Assembly: GCA_030593645.1 (NCBI GenBank)
Contig: JAUVGT010000142.1
Coordinates: 1 to 11,025 of the forward strand
Reading direction: 5' to 3'
Source of the DNA: Deltaproteobacteria bacterium
Lineage (GTDB): Bacteria; Desulfobacterota; Desulfobacteria; Desulfobacterales; JAUVGT01
Length of the DNA stretch: 11,025 nucleotides
Positions 1 to 6,116 of this stretch are shown one piece after another. The position numbers and the translations under genes were made by a program. The notes under the pieces were generated by a model. It saw nothing but the letters and a program-made list of their open reading frames with translations, had not been told where the DNA came from and searched no databases. Numbering within the stretch: position 1 is the first letter of the stretch; each line of letters begins with the position of its first letter.

Positions 1-1
1 C

Positions 2-1009
2 ACCCCGTTTGATAAAGACGGCTCTGTTGATTATCACGAGCTCAATCGGCTCGCTGATTTTCAGATTGAAAATGGGATTTCCGGTATTCTCGCTGTGGGT
101 ACCACCGGAGAAAGCCCGGTCTTAAGCTGGGATGAACACAATAAGGTGATTGAAACCATTGCTGAAAAAACCAGCACCAAGTGTATGTGCATCGCCGGGG
201 CCGGCAGCAACAATACAAAGGAGGCGCTTGCCGCCACCGAACACGCCATTGAGGCTGGAACGGATGCGGCCCTGCTTGTGGACCCTTATTATAATGGACC
301 CAGTTCCATTGAAATCAGAAAAGAATATATAGAACCGGTCGCAAAAGCCTTTCCCGGAATTCAGATTATCCCTTATATTATTCCCGGCAGGACCGGCGCC
401 CAGCTGCTTCCTGAGGATCTTGCCATACTTTATAAAGAATATCCAAACGTTGATACCGTTAAGGAAGCTACCGGTAATCTTGACAATATGAAACACACCA
501 GAGAATGCTGCGGAATTGACTACACGATTTTATCCGGTGATGACGCCCTTACATTGGAAATGATCACAAATCCTGAAATCAACGCCGCAGGTGTCATTTC
601 CGTGATCACAAATATTGTGCCCAAAGCGGTCTCGGAGATGGTCGATTTCCTGAACCAGGGAAATGACGAAGATGCCGAAAAGCTTGCCAATACCCTTGAC
701 CCGCTTTTCGGGCTTGTCACAGTAAAAACAATGGAAAAAACCCCCTATGGTGAAGTGGTGTGCAGAGCCCGTAATCCTTTGGCCATAAAAACACTGATGC
801 AAATTTTCGGCATGCCTTCCGGAATGTGTCGAAAACCCCTGGGAAAAATGACGCGCACCGGACTGGATAAAGTTCTATATACCGCGAGAAGCGTCCAGGC
901 AAGTACGCCTGAAATATTCGCGCCCATCGCGGACTTTTTCGATGTGGATATTGAGGAGAGATTAAATGATCCAACGTATCAGGAAGGCTTGTTCTATGAG
1001 GAATATTAA
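2..1009 (+). CDS. dapA: Dihydrodipicolinate synthase (4-hydroxy-tetrahydrodipicolinate synthase), 5' end outside window
   Basis: This is a class I aldolase that condenses pyruvate with aspartate semialdehyde in lysine/diaminopimelate synthesis, in the cytoplasm. The frame is open from base 2, so the true start lies left of the window; a GTG at 95 is internal, because the 31 codons before it already read as the family's N-terminus (TPFDKDGSVDY, then GISGILAVGTTGESP). Visible family features are GTTGESP (substrate-binding Thr pair), DPYYNGPS, the catalytic Tyr in PYIIPGRTG (codon 374-376), the Arg of that motif that binds the carboxylate, and the Schiff-base Lys in DTVKEATGN (codon 461-463), then SGDDALTL and GVISVITNIVP. 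All key residues are present. About 335 residues are visible, so it is longer than the usual ~290. The excess is mostly a C-terminal tail after MCRKPLGKMTRTG. An Asn usually found after the catalytic Tyr is Ile here. Another member of the DapA/NanA superfamily is possible, but the conserved Arg and GDD region favour DapA. Confidence 0.9.
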   Translation, partial: TPFDKDGSVDYHELNRLADFQIENGISGILAVGTTGESPVLSWDEHNKVIETIAEKTSTKCMCIAGAGSNNTKEALAATEHAIEAGTDAALLVDPYYNGPSSIEIRKEYIEPVAKAFPGIQIIPYIIPGRTGAQLLPEDLAILYKEYPNVDTVKEATGNLDNMKHTRECCGIDYTILSGDDALTLEMITNPEINAAGVISVITNIVPKAVSEMVDFLNQGNDEDAEKLANTLDPLFGLVTVKTMEKTPYGEVVCRARNPLAIKTLMQIFGMPSGMCRKPLGKMTRTGLDKVLYTARSVQASTPEIFAPIADFFDVDIEERLNDPTYQEGLFYEEY

Positions 1010-1014
1010 TACAA

Positions 1015-1036
1015 GGGCAGACACGCACGCCTGCCC
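1015..1036. terminator. Hairpin between convergent genes
   Basis: GGGCAG (1015-1020) pairs with CTGCCC (1031-1036) around a 10-nt loop, just after the dapA stop codon and before the 3' end of the converging YkgJ frame. There is no clear T-run, so rho-independent termination is uncertain. The GGGCAG...CTGCCCCTAC wording resembles short dispersed repeats found in intergenic DNA of many bacteria, so it may be such a repeat instead. Confidence 0.4.
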
Positions 1037-1046
1037 CTACAGATTA

Positions 1047-1244
1047 TTATTGACGTTGATCGGCGTTATCTTCTTCAGCCGTATCCGGTCCGCCCTGTTT
1101 GAACAAGATACCGGTGAGCCATTCTACGCCAAAATTTAACAGGGCGATTTCATCATTCTTAATTTTATCGATGGTCTTGTCATCATTCTCGAATCGCTTT
1201 AGAAAAGAACTTTCGAAAACAAATTCTCTGAATTTATCTATATT
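1047..1244 (-). pseudogene. Displaced C-terminal part of the YkgJ-family gene
   Basis: Reading on past the TAA at 1245-1247 in the same frame gives 65 codons, beginning NIDKFREFVFESSFLKRF, passing through a hydrophobic stretch (IALLNFGVEWLTGILF), and ending at TAA (1047-1049). It has no start codon with a ribosome binding site. From memory of the family, members continue with an aromatic residue and then this kind of 'NIDxFRxFVFESSFL' segment, so a Tyr codon (TAT or TAC) mutated to TAA is the simplest explanation. Alternatives are a base-call or assembly error, or stop-codon readthrough. Intact full length would be about 265 residues. Confidence 0.65.
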
Positions 1245-1844
1245 TTAGCTGACCATAAAAAATATCTGTTTGGCTTTTTCCGTCAGCATGACGTTCTTTG
1301 GAAACGATCTTTTCCTTACCACCAGATCCGTCCATGCGGCATTGATTTCATCATTAAAATCAACGCCCTGGTCTTTCCGCCATTTTTTTACCGTCCATTC
1401 TTTATCCTCTTCAGCGCCAAGACAGTGCGACTCATTTACAAAAAAATAGAACCCTTCGTCATCCGCCCCTTCCTTATGGCTGAGCGACGCGAATCCCAGC
1501 GGATAATAACGGCAGGTGGTGGGCCGATCTTCATACACAACGCATCCCTCTTCTCTTAAAAAGGGGCAGGCTTTCTCTTCATCATCTCCGACAAGTCCCA
1601 GTGTCACCACGGGCAGATCTGTTTTTTCGAGCAATTCAACATTTGTGTATATGGATAGAAATTCATCTGATTTTAGCTGAAGGCGATTTTTCAGCCTGAT
1701 GATATCATAGGGCGTCAGAACAATGTTTATTCCCCGGCAGCACTTTGTAAAACATTTAATATCCTTGTGGCACTTGAATTTAAATTGACTGTCATAACCC
1801 AATCGAACCGGTTCAATACCGGCTTTTTCATCTGGAAAGTCCAT
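1245..1844 (-). CDS. YkgJ-family cysteine-cluster protein, ended early by an in-frame TAA
   Basis: The protein has 199 residues and belongs to the YkgJ (CxxxCxxCC-like, 'zinc- or iron-chelating') family. Eight cysteines are placed as in the family: C25, C31, C35 and C36 in FKCHKDIKCFTKCCRG, C93 (KACPFL), C101, C111 (TTCRYYPLG) and C141. The cluster probably binds Zn or an Fe-S centre, but the function of the family is unclear. The start is the ATG at 1842-1844, preceded by AAAGGATG at good distance. The frame stops at TAA (1245-1247) straight after IFFMVS. However, the same frame stays open for 65 more codons that look like the normal C-terminal part of this family, so the gene appears recently truncated. 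All cysteine ligands lie before the stop, so a shortened protein could still bind metal. It is divergent from the aminotransferase gene and convergent with dapA. The family call is firm; the function is not. Confidence 0.82.
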   Translation of the reverse strand: MDFPDEKAGIEPVRLGYDSQFKFKCHKDIKCFTKCCRGINIVLTPYDIIRLKNRLQLKSDEFLSIYTNVELLEKTDLPVVTLGLVGDDEEKACPFLREEGCVVYEDRPTTCRYYPLGFASLSHKEGADDEGFYFFVNESHCLGAEEDKEWTVKKWRKDQGVDFNDEINAAWTDLVVRKRSFPKNVMLTEKAKQIFFMVS

Positions 1845-1874
1845 TATTTCATCCTTTATAGTGTTTTTTTGCGA

Positions 1875-1903
1875 TACATACCCAAGGGAACGATCAATGT
1901 CAA
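1875..1903 (-). promoter_or_regulatory. Candidate sigma-70 promoter for the YkgJ-family gene
   Basis: On the minus strand TTGACA (1898-1903, exact consensus) is followed after 17 nt by TATGTA (1875-1880, 3 of 6). Transcription would start near 1868, giving a leader of about 23 nt that contains the ribosome binding site. The -10 is weak, so the call is tentative. Confidence 0.4.
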
Positions 1904-2028
1904 TAGAGTCAGATCGTAAACCACACCAAAATAATCATTGTTTTGTAATTTTCCACCTTTTATTTCATGAGCCGGGCAGACCTCTATGGTTTAATGAAAA
2001 ACGATCCGAATTGATTTCATTCAAAAAT

Positions 2029-2057
2029 TTGGACTTGCTTTCATCTGTAAATATACT
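2029..2057 (+). promoter_or_regulatory. Candidate sigma-70 promoter for the aminotransferase gene
   Basis: TTGGAC (2029-2034), a 17-nt spacer and TATACT (2052-2057, 5 of 6) would start transcription near 2064, about 38 nt before the chosen start codon. The -35 matches only at TTG. The rest of the 1845-2089 interval, between the divergent genes, shows no other clear element; a short frame at 1861-2073 has no ribosome binding site or recognisable sequence. Confidence 0.45.
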
Positions 2058-2091
2058 ATACATTTACGAATAAAACTTTAAATTGACCCAT

Positions 2092-2096
2092 GGAGG
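2092..2096 (+). promoter_or_regulatory. Ribosome binding site that decides the aminotransferase start
   Basis: GGAGG sits 5 nt before the ATG at 2102. Another in-frame ATG at 2090 overlaps this Shine-Dalgarno itself (its residues would be MEEE) and has no binding site of its own, so 2102 is the likely start. Confidence 0.7.
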
Positions 2097-2101
2097 AAGA
2101 G

Positions 2102-3166
2102 ATGAACCTTACCATCACAAAATCCAAAAAACTAAAATCCAAACCGGATCCGTCCAACCTTGGTTTTGGATCATTTTTTACTGATCATATGTTTAATATG
2201 GATTATAATCCTGACAACGGCTGGCAAAACCCGCGAATTGAACCCTATTCTCCGATTCCAATGGACCCGGCAACCATGGTACTTCATTATGGCCAGGGCG
2301 TTTTTGAAGGTTTAAAAGCATATCGAACAAGTACCGGTAATATCCAGCTTTTTCGCCCCATGGAAAATATCAAACGATTGAATCGATCCTCCAGAGCGCT
2401 TTGCATTCCTGAAATGGATGAAGATTTTCTGTTATCCGCCCTTAAGCAGCTGGTCGAGATCGAAAAAGACTGGGTACCGGATGCCCCTGAAACATCCCTT
2501 TATATCAGACCCACGATCTATGCTTCTGATCCGTTTCTTGGTGTCCGGGCTTCCAATACGTACCGGCTTTTTATTATTCTTTCACCGGTCGGGGCTTATT
2601 ACCCTGAAGGTTTCAACCCGATCAAAATCTGGGTCACAAAAGACTATGTCCGGGCGGTACGAGGCGGTGTGGGTGAGGCAAAAACACTTGGCAATTACGC
2701 GGCAAGCCTTCGCGCCAGTGAAGAAGCGCATAAGAACGGTTATTCACAGGTTCTATGGCTGGACGGTGTCGAACAGAGATATCTTGAAGAAGTCGGCTCA
2801 ATGAATATCTTTTTTGTGATCGATGGAGAAATTGTAACACCTTCTCTGAACGGCAGTATCCTCCCTGGAATCACAAGAAAGTCCGTTCTCGCTCTTGGAA
2901 AATCCTGGAACATGAAGATTTCGGAAAAGAGAATGACCATTGACGAATTGACCCTGGCCCATGAATCCGGAAAGCTTGAAGAAATATTTGGAACGGGCAC
3001 GGCAGCGGTGATTTCTCCTGTGGGTGAAATCAAGTATGGCGAAAAAACCCTTACCATTGGCAATGGTCGTGTGGGACCTCTTTCACGACAATTTTATAAT
3101 GCTCTCACAGATATACAATACGGTAGGTCTGAAGATCCCCTGGGATGGATTGAATCTGTCGTATGA
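2102..3166 (+). CDS. ilvE: Branched-chain amino acid aminotransferase (class IV, PLP)
   Basis: This enzyme transfers the amino group between glutamate and the 2-oxo acids of leucine, isoleucine and valine, in the cytoplasm. With the start at 2102 it has 354 residues, the size of the longer BCAT type rather than the ~310 of E. coli IlvE. Fold type IV features are visible in order: the MVLHYGQGVFEGLKAYR block (59-75), the YIRPTIYASDPFLGV block (134-148), the PLP-binding Lys194 in GEAKTLGNYAASL, the EEVGSMNIFFV block (229-238, PLP phosphate/ring contacts), SILPGITRKSVLALG, and EEIFGTGTAAVISPVG near the C-terminus. Nothing is missing. The neighbours are not other branched-chain biosynthesis genes, and flanking hairpins and promoters suggest it is transcribed alone. 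The aminotransferase class and BCAT family are secure; the exact substrate range is inferred from the family. Confidence 0.93.
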   Translation: MNLTITKSKKLKSKPDPSNLGFGSFFTDHMFNMDYNPDNGWQNPRIEPYSPIPMDPATMVLHYGQGVFEGLKAYRTSTGNIQLFRPMENIKRLNRSSRALCIPEMDEDFLLSALKQLVEIEKDWVPDAPETSLYIRPTIYASDPFLGVRASNTYRLFIILSPVGAYYPEGFNPIKIWVTKDYVRAVRGGVGEAKTLGNYAASLRASEEAHKNGYSQVLWLDGVEQRYLEEVGSMNIFFVIDGEIVTPSLNGSILPGITRKSVLALGKSWNMKISEKRMTIDELTLAHESGKLEEIFGTGTAAVISPVGEIKYGEKTLTIGNGRVGPLSRQFYNALTDIQYGRSEDPLGWIESVV

Positions 3167-3174
3167 CACTATCG

Positions 3175-3198
3175 TATTGCCGGCCTCGGCCGGCAATA
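3175..3198 (+). terminator. GC-rich perfect hairpin after ilvE
   Basis: TATTGCCGGCC (3175-3185) and GGCCGGCAATA (3188-3198) are perfect inverted repeats separated by TC, 9 nt after the ilvE stop codon. The stem is strong, but the following ATATTCCCCC is not a proper T-run. It may stabilise or end the ilvE transcript, or be a small palindromic repeat. Confidence 0.5.
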
Positions 3199-3210
3199 TA
3201 TTCCCCCTGC

Positions 3211-3238
3211 TTGTAAAAACGATATATCCCGGCATAAT
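3211..3238 (+). promoter_or_regulatory. Candidate promoter for the uridylyltransferase gene
   Basis: TTGTAA (3211-3216, 4 of 6), a 16-nt spacer and CATAAT (3233-3238, 5 of 6) would start transcription near 3245, about 36 nt before the ATG at 3281. It lies right after the hairpin that follows ilvE, as expected for separate transcription. Confidence 0.38.
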
Positions 3239-3280
3239 AATCCATAACCAATAAGAAATCGAATCGTATATAAGATAAAT

Positions 3281-4678
3281 ATGCATAATTCCAAATCTAT
3301 AGGTACTCTTTCGGCCTTCATTACGAAAATGGAAAGAAAGCACCTTCCGCGCATTGTTATCGATACGTTTGCCTATTATTATGAGCAGTTGGTTTCAGGT
3401 GAAACCGGTATGATCCACAATAAGGATATTCAGCCGGTGGGTTCCGATGAAATAGAAGAGTTCGAGGAATTAAGAGATTATAGATCTGCCGGAGAAAACG
3501 CCCTGAAACATTCGGTTCGGATTGTATTAAACGGCGGCCTCGGCACCAGTATGGGTCTAACCGGTCCCAAATCATTAATTATTATCAAGGAAGGCCAATC
3601 ATTTCTGGATGTCATATTACAGCAGATTATTCATCGCGGTGTACAACCGGCAATCATGAACAGTTTTCACACCCATAATGATACTCTTGAGGTTCTTTCA
3701 AAAATAAAACCGGAATCCGAACCACTTTTGTTTCAACAGCATATGTTTCCGAAGGTATTGAAACACGGGCTGGGACCCGCAAAATGGTCCGAAAATCCAG
3801 AACTGGAATGGAATCCTCCCGGACATGGCGATGTCTACACGGCCCTTTATTCATCGAAAATGTTAGAGCGCCTGCTGGATAATAAAATTAATTTCGCCTT
3901 TATATCCAATTCCGATAATCTCGGCGCCTCAATTGATCCCTCTTTGCTCGGTTTTTTTTCAAAAAACCGTTTTCCTTTTATGATGGAAGTCGCCCAAAAA
4001 ACACCCGCGGATATTAAAGGAGGACATCTGGCCCGGCATCAAAACGGCAGCCTGATTCTCCGCGAATCCGCGCAATGTCCGAAAAATGAAATGAACGCTT
4101 TTCAGGATATTAAGCAGTACAGATACTTTAACACCAACAATATCTGGGTTAACCTCTCCTTTCTGAAAGACCTTCTTGAAAAACAGAAAATTCTAAAACT
4201 CCCGGTCATTTTCAACCCTAAAACACTGGATCCCCGAAATACCGAAAGCCCCGAGATCATCCAAATTGAAACCGCGATGGGTGCCGCCATTTCCCTTTTT
4301 AAAGATGCCGCAGCCGTTAACGTCCCGCGGTCCCGCTTTTTCCCTGTTAAAAAGTGCAATGATCTTCTCGCCGTCCGATCAGATTGTTTCGTTTTTTCCG
4401 CAAACCAGAACCTTATGATTAATCCGAAACGAACGATCAATACCGAAGCGGTAAAGGTAAAACTCGATCCTGAATATTTCGGCAGGATTGACTTGTTTGA
4501 TCATCGGTTTAAAAGCGGCATCCCCTCTCTTGTTGATTGCGAATCTCTTACGGTTATAGGGGATGTTCGTTTCGAGGGGGATATCAAAATATCAGGTGCC
4601 GTTCGAATCGAAAACACGCAAAACAGGCAAGCCGTTATCAAAGAAGGATCGGTGATCGATAAAGATCTGGTATTTTAA
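3281..4678 (+). CDS. UTP-glucose-1-phosphate uridylyltransferase, UDPGP (eukaryote-like) family
   Basis: The enzyme makes UDP-glucose from UTP and glucose-1-phosphate, feeding polysaccharide, glycan and nucleotide-sugar synthesis in the cytoplasm. Its 465 residues fit the UDPGP family, not the ~300-residue bacterial GalU family. Motifs in order are the nucleotide-binding loop LNGGLGTSMGLTGPKS (83-98), EWNPPGHGDVYTAL (176-189), ISNSDNLGA (208-216), the NTNNIWVNL block (284-292) and RSRFFPVKKCNDLLAVRSD (350-368) with the conserved Lys near the active site. The C-terminal ~60 residues (CESLTVIGDVRFEGDIKISGAVRI) look like the left-handed beta-helix tail of this family. The start at 3281 has only a weak upstream purine stretch (AAGATAA); a later in-frame ATG (Met17) has no better site. 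UDP-N-acetylhexosamine pyrophosphorylases share the fold, but the loop and NPPGHGD motif fit UDP-glucose pyrophosphorylase better. The flanking genes give no pathway context. Confidence 0.88.
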   Translation: MHNSKSIGTLSAFITKMERKHLPRIVIDTFAYYYEQLVSGETGMIHNKDIQPVGSDEIEEFEELRDYRSAGENALKHSVRIVLNGGLGTSMGLTGPKSLIIIKEGQSFLDVILQQIIHRGVQPAIMNSFHTHNDTLEVLSKIKPESEPLLFQQHMFPKVLKHGLGPAKWSENPELEWNPPGHGDVYTALYSSKMLERLLDNKINFAFISNSDNLGASIDPSLLGFFSKNRFPFMMEVAQKTPADIKGGHLARHQNGSLILRESAQCPKNEMNAFQDIKQYRYFNTNNIWVNLSFLKDLLEKQKILKLPVIFNPKTLDPRNTESPEIIQIETAMGAAISLFKDAAAVNVPRSRFFPVKKCNDLLAVRSDCFVFSANQNLMINPKRTINTEAVKVKLDPEYFGRIDLFDHRFKSGIPSLVDCESLTVIGDVRFEGDIKISGAVRIENTQNRQAVIKEGSVIDKDLVF

Positions 4679-4769
4679 GCGGGTTCCGGTTAACTGAGGA
4701 GATACTCATTTCTCAATGTTTATTAGATACCGAAATATTCTTCCTGCAGTTTTGCACCCTTTCTCCTGG

Positions 4770-4803
4770 ATTCCGGCCTCCGCCGGAATGACAGTGTCTT
4801 TTT
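4770..4803 (+). terminator. GGATTCCGG-type hairpin with T-run after the uridylyltransferase gene
   Basis: ATTCCGGC (4770-4777) pairs with GCCGGAAT (4782-4789) around CTCC, followed after a few bases by a five-T run (4799-4803). It lies about 90 nt after the stop codon at 4678. The unit also matches the widely dispersed 'GGATTCC...GGAATGAC' intergenic repeat type, so it could be a genomic repeat acting as a terminator. Confidence 0.5.
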
Positions 4804-4847
4804 AAATCATTAACAGGGCTCAGCCTTATATCTCTGACCGGTCCCGG

Positions 4848-4908
4848 TACGATCTTCAGGACCTACAGGGCAAGCCCCAGTACGATTTACCTAACCTACG
4901 GGGCAGGC
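4848..4908. repeat. 33-nt imperfect tandem duplication
   Basis: TACGAT then CCTACAGGGCAAGC (from 4848; 4862-4875) recurs as TACGAT then CCTACGGGGCAGGC (from 4881; 4895-4908), exactly 33 nt apart. The CCTACGGGGCAGGC wording echoes, in inverse orientation, the GGGCAG...CTGCCCCTAC hairpin at 1015-1040, so both may come from one dispersed repeat family. No gene or transcription signal is visible here. Confidence 0.5.
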
Positions 4909-4924
4909 AGGAATGGTGGTCATC

Positions 4925-5238
4925 TTTCGAGGATTGGCCCGCCCCAGGCGGATTGCTTCAACGCAAAAATGGGATCTAAGAGGGAAGTGTTTTTAAGACG
5001 CTCAAAATCGGTTGTAATACCGCCTCTCGGGTTCACGTTCAAGGCGAAGCAAATAATTCAACCGGAGGAATATATCTCATATTTCGAGGATTGGTCCGCC
5101 CCAGGCGGATTGCTTCAACGCAGAAATGGGCTCTAAGAGGGAAGTTTTTTTAAGACGCTCAAAATCGGTTGTAATACCGCCTCTCGGGTTCAAGTTCAAG
5201 GCGGAGCGAAGAATTCAACCGGAGGAATATATGTCATA
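4925..5238. repeat. Two direct copies of a 157-nt unit, with a third broken copy after them
   Basis: Copy A (4925-5081) and copy B (5082-5238) are in exact register: TTTCGAGGATTGG, GCTTCAACGCA, TAAGAGGGAAGT, AAAATCGGTTGTAATACCGC and CCGGAGGAATATAT each recur 157 nt apart, with scattered substitutions. Each copy carries a small hairpin, CCGCC-CCA-GGCGG. A third copy starts in register at about 5239 (TTTCGAGGATTG), lacks the CCGCC hairpin, and then turns into an inverted copy of the unit's own AAAATCGG segment. No open frame of note spans the units. They are too long and too few for a CRISPR array. Whether they are transcribed cannot be told from the sequence. Confidence 0.85.
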
Positions 5239-5306
5239 TTTCGAGGATTGAATTCTTTGCTTCAACGCAGAAATTGAACCTGAGAGGCGGTATTACAACC
5301 GATTTT
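5161..5306. repeat. 33-bp inverted repeat closing the 157-nt repeat array
   Basis: The left arm, 5161-5193 (AAAATCGG... to GGTTCAA), and the right arm, 5274-5306 (TTGAACC... to CCGATTTT), are complementary over 33 bp with one mismatch, G5186 against T5281. In a plus-strand RNA that pair would be a G-U wobble. A second complementary block lies inside: GAAGAATTCAA (5207-5217) against TTGAATTCTTT (5248-5258). The outer arm touches the stop codon (5305-5307) of the lytic transglycosylase gene, so transcripts from that gene would enter the structure immediately after translation ends. It could serve as a 3' end structure for that mRNA, or be a short element with terminal inverted repeats. Confidence 0.8.
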
Positions 5307-5895
5307 ATTCTTTGTAGGAGTAGTAATGCTTCATCACTTTTTTTACATAGCGCCGGGTTTCTCGATAAGGAGGGATGGTCTTGTATTGGGCAACCGCTGT
5401 GGGCCCGGCATTATACGCAGCCAGGGATAAAGAGATTTTACCCTGAAACCGGTTCAGCATTTTCTTGAAATAAAGAGCACCGCCCATGATATTTTCCCAT
5501 GGGTCAAAGGGATCCCTGATATTCAATGACTTCAGGTTTTTCGGCATGATCTGCATCAGCCCCAGCGCTCCCTTTTTTGAAACCGCTCTTGGATTGAAAT
5601 CGGATTCTGTTTTAATGATCGCTTTAAGCAGAGGAAAAGAAATACCATGCTTCCTGGATGCTTCCATGATCATATTATCGTATTTATTGTTTGAATAGAT
5701 CTTATATATTTTATTCGGTTTTTCCCTGATATAAACCCTGTAATCGGTTGCAGAAGACGTCGGAACATTCGTAAAATGAATGACGCCTTCTTTATCAATA
5801 TACATGTATATATCGGCTTTAAGCGGCGGTACCGACAGGGTCATGATTGCGGACATTACAAAAAGAACGAGTAGTCGTTTACCGTAACTGATCAT
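5305..5895 (-). CDS. Secreted lytic transglycosylase with N-terminal DUF4124
   Basis: This 196-residue exported protein is predicted to cleave peptidoglycan glycan strands with formation of 1,6-anhydro-muropeptides. Residues 1-27 form a signal peptide (basic MISYGKR, then a hydrophobic core ending near LKA-D). Residues 28-55 match DUF4124 (IYMYIDKEGVIHFTN), often found N-terminal to Slt domains in proteobacteria. Residues 70-190 form the SLT domain: catalytic Glu97 in IIKTESDFNPRAVS, GALGLMQIMP (109-118), DPWENIMGGALYFKKML and AAYNAGPTAV (159-168). It is small for the family but complete. The ATG at 5893-5895 follows AAAGAGG at a rather short distance; a later Met would lose the signal peptide. 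It has its own strong promoter and a hairpin in the leader, and the 33-bp inverted repeat begins at its stop codon. The downstream role (turnover, septation or machinery assembly) cannot be inferred. Confidence 0.9.
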   Translation of the reverse strand: MISYGKRLLVLFVMSAIMTLSVPPLKADIYMYIDKEGVIHFTNVPTSSATDYRVYIREKPNKIYKIYSNNKYDNMIMEASRKHGISFPLLKAIIKTESDFNPRAVSKKGALGLMQIMPKNLKSLNIRDPFDPWENIMGGALYFKKMLNRFQGKISLSLAAYNAGPTAVAQYKTIPPYRETRRYVKKVMKHYYSYKE

Positions 5896-5956
5896 AAACC
5901 TCTTTAAGATTTTTATATTGTTTTAGAAAATACCGGTTTAGAAGCCATAAAAACAG

Positions 5957-5977
5957 AAACCGGATCGGATCCAGTTT
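5957..5977. terminator. Terminator-like hairpin in the transglycosylase leader
   Basis: On the minus strand AAACTGGAT (from 5977) pairs with ATCCGGTTT around a 3-nt loop, 9 bp including one G-T, and is followed by CTGTTTTT. On the plus strand the same stem is followed by TTTGTTTT, so it could work in both directions. It lies about 20 nt after the predicted start site of the transglycosylase promoter and 60 nt before its ATG, and downstream of the uvrD-like gene's stop. It may end readthrough from that gene or attenuate the transglycosylase gene. Confidence 0.55.
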
Positions 5978-6003
5978 TTTGTTTTCCTATAACGATTTTT
6001 ACC

Positions 6004-6032
6004 ATTATACCCCTTTTTACCTGTTTTTTCAA
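6004..6032 (-). promoter_or_regulatory. Near-consensus sigma-70 promoter for the transglycosylase gene
   Basis: On the minus strand TTGAAA (6027-6032, 5 of 6), a spacer of exactly 17 nt and TATAAT (6004-6009, perfect) predict transcription from about 5997 and a leader of about 100 nt. This is the strongest promoter match in the window. It lies in the 220-bp gap 5896-6116, which otherwise holds only the leader hairpin and AT-rich sequence. Confidence 0.72.
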
Positions 6033-6116
6033 GGGCGAATGAAAATTTTTCAATAATACAAAACGCTTATCTCTGGAATTCTTGATAATAAAGAGAAGGA
6101 GTGCGAAAAAATTGGT

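Noticed and set aside
1245..1247. Recoding of the internal stop as selenocysteine or pyrrolysine.
   Set aside because: The codon is TAA, whereas those amino acids use TGA and TAG; neither a SECIS-like hairpin nor a readthrough context was evident.
1861..2073. A 70-codon plus-strand frame between the divergent YkgJ and ilvE genes.
   Set aside because: It overlaps the candidate promoters of both flanking genes, has no ribosome binding site, starts at a non-ATG codon and encodes nothing recognisable.
2090..2101. An ATG at 2090 as the ilvE start.
   Set aside because: It overlaps the GGAGG that serves the ATG at 2102 and lacks an upstream binding site of its own.
5221..5247. A textbook-like GGAGG followed by ATG inside copy B of the repeat, suggesting a small gene.
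   Set aside because: The frame encodes only six residues (MSYFED) before TGA, and copy A has ATC at the same place, so the start is not conserved.
4925..5304. Possible CRISPR array, because of regularly spaced repeats.
   Set aside because: The repeat period is 157 nt with only two full copies, the whole unit is repeated rather than short repeats with unique spacers, and no cas gene is nearby.
5274..5468. A plus-strand frame overlapping the transglycosylase gene and the right arm of the inverted repeat.
   Set aside because: It is antisense to a well-supported SLT domain and its sequence is just the opposite strand of that gene.
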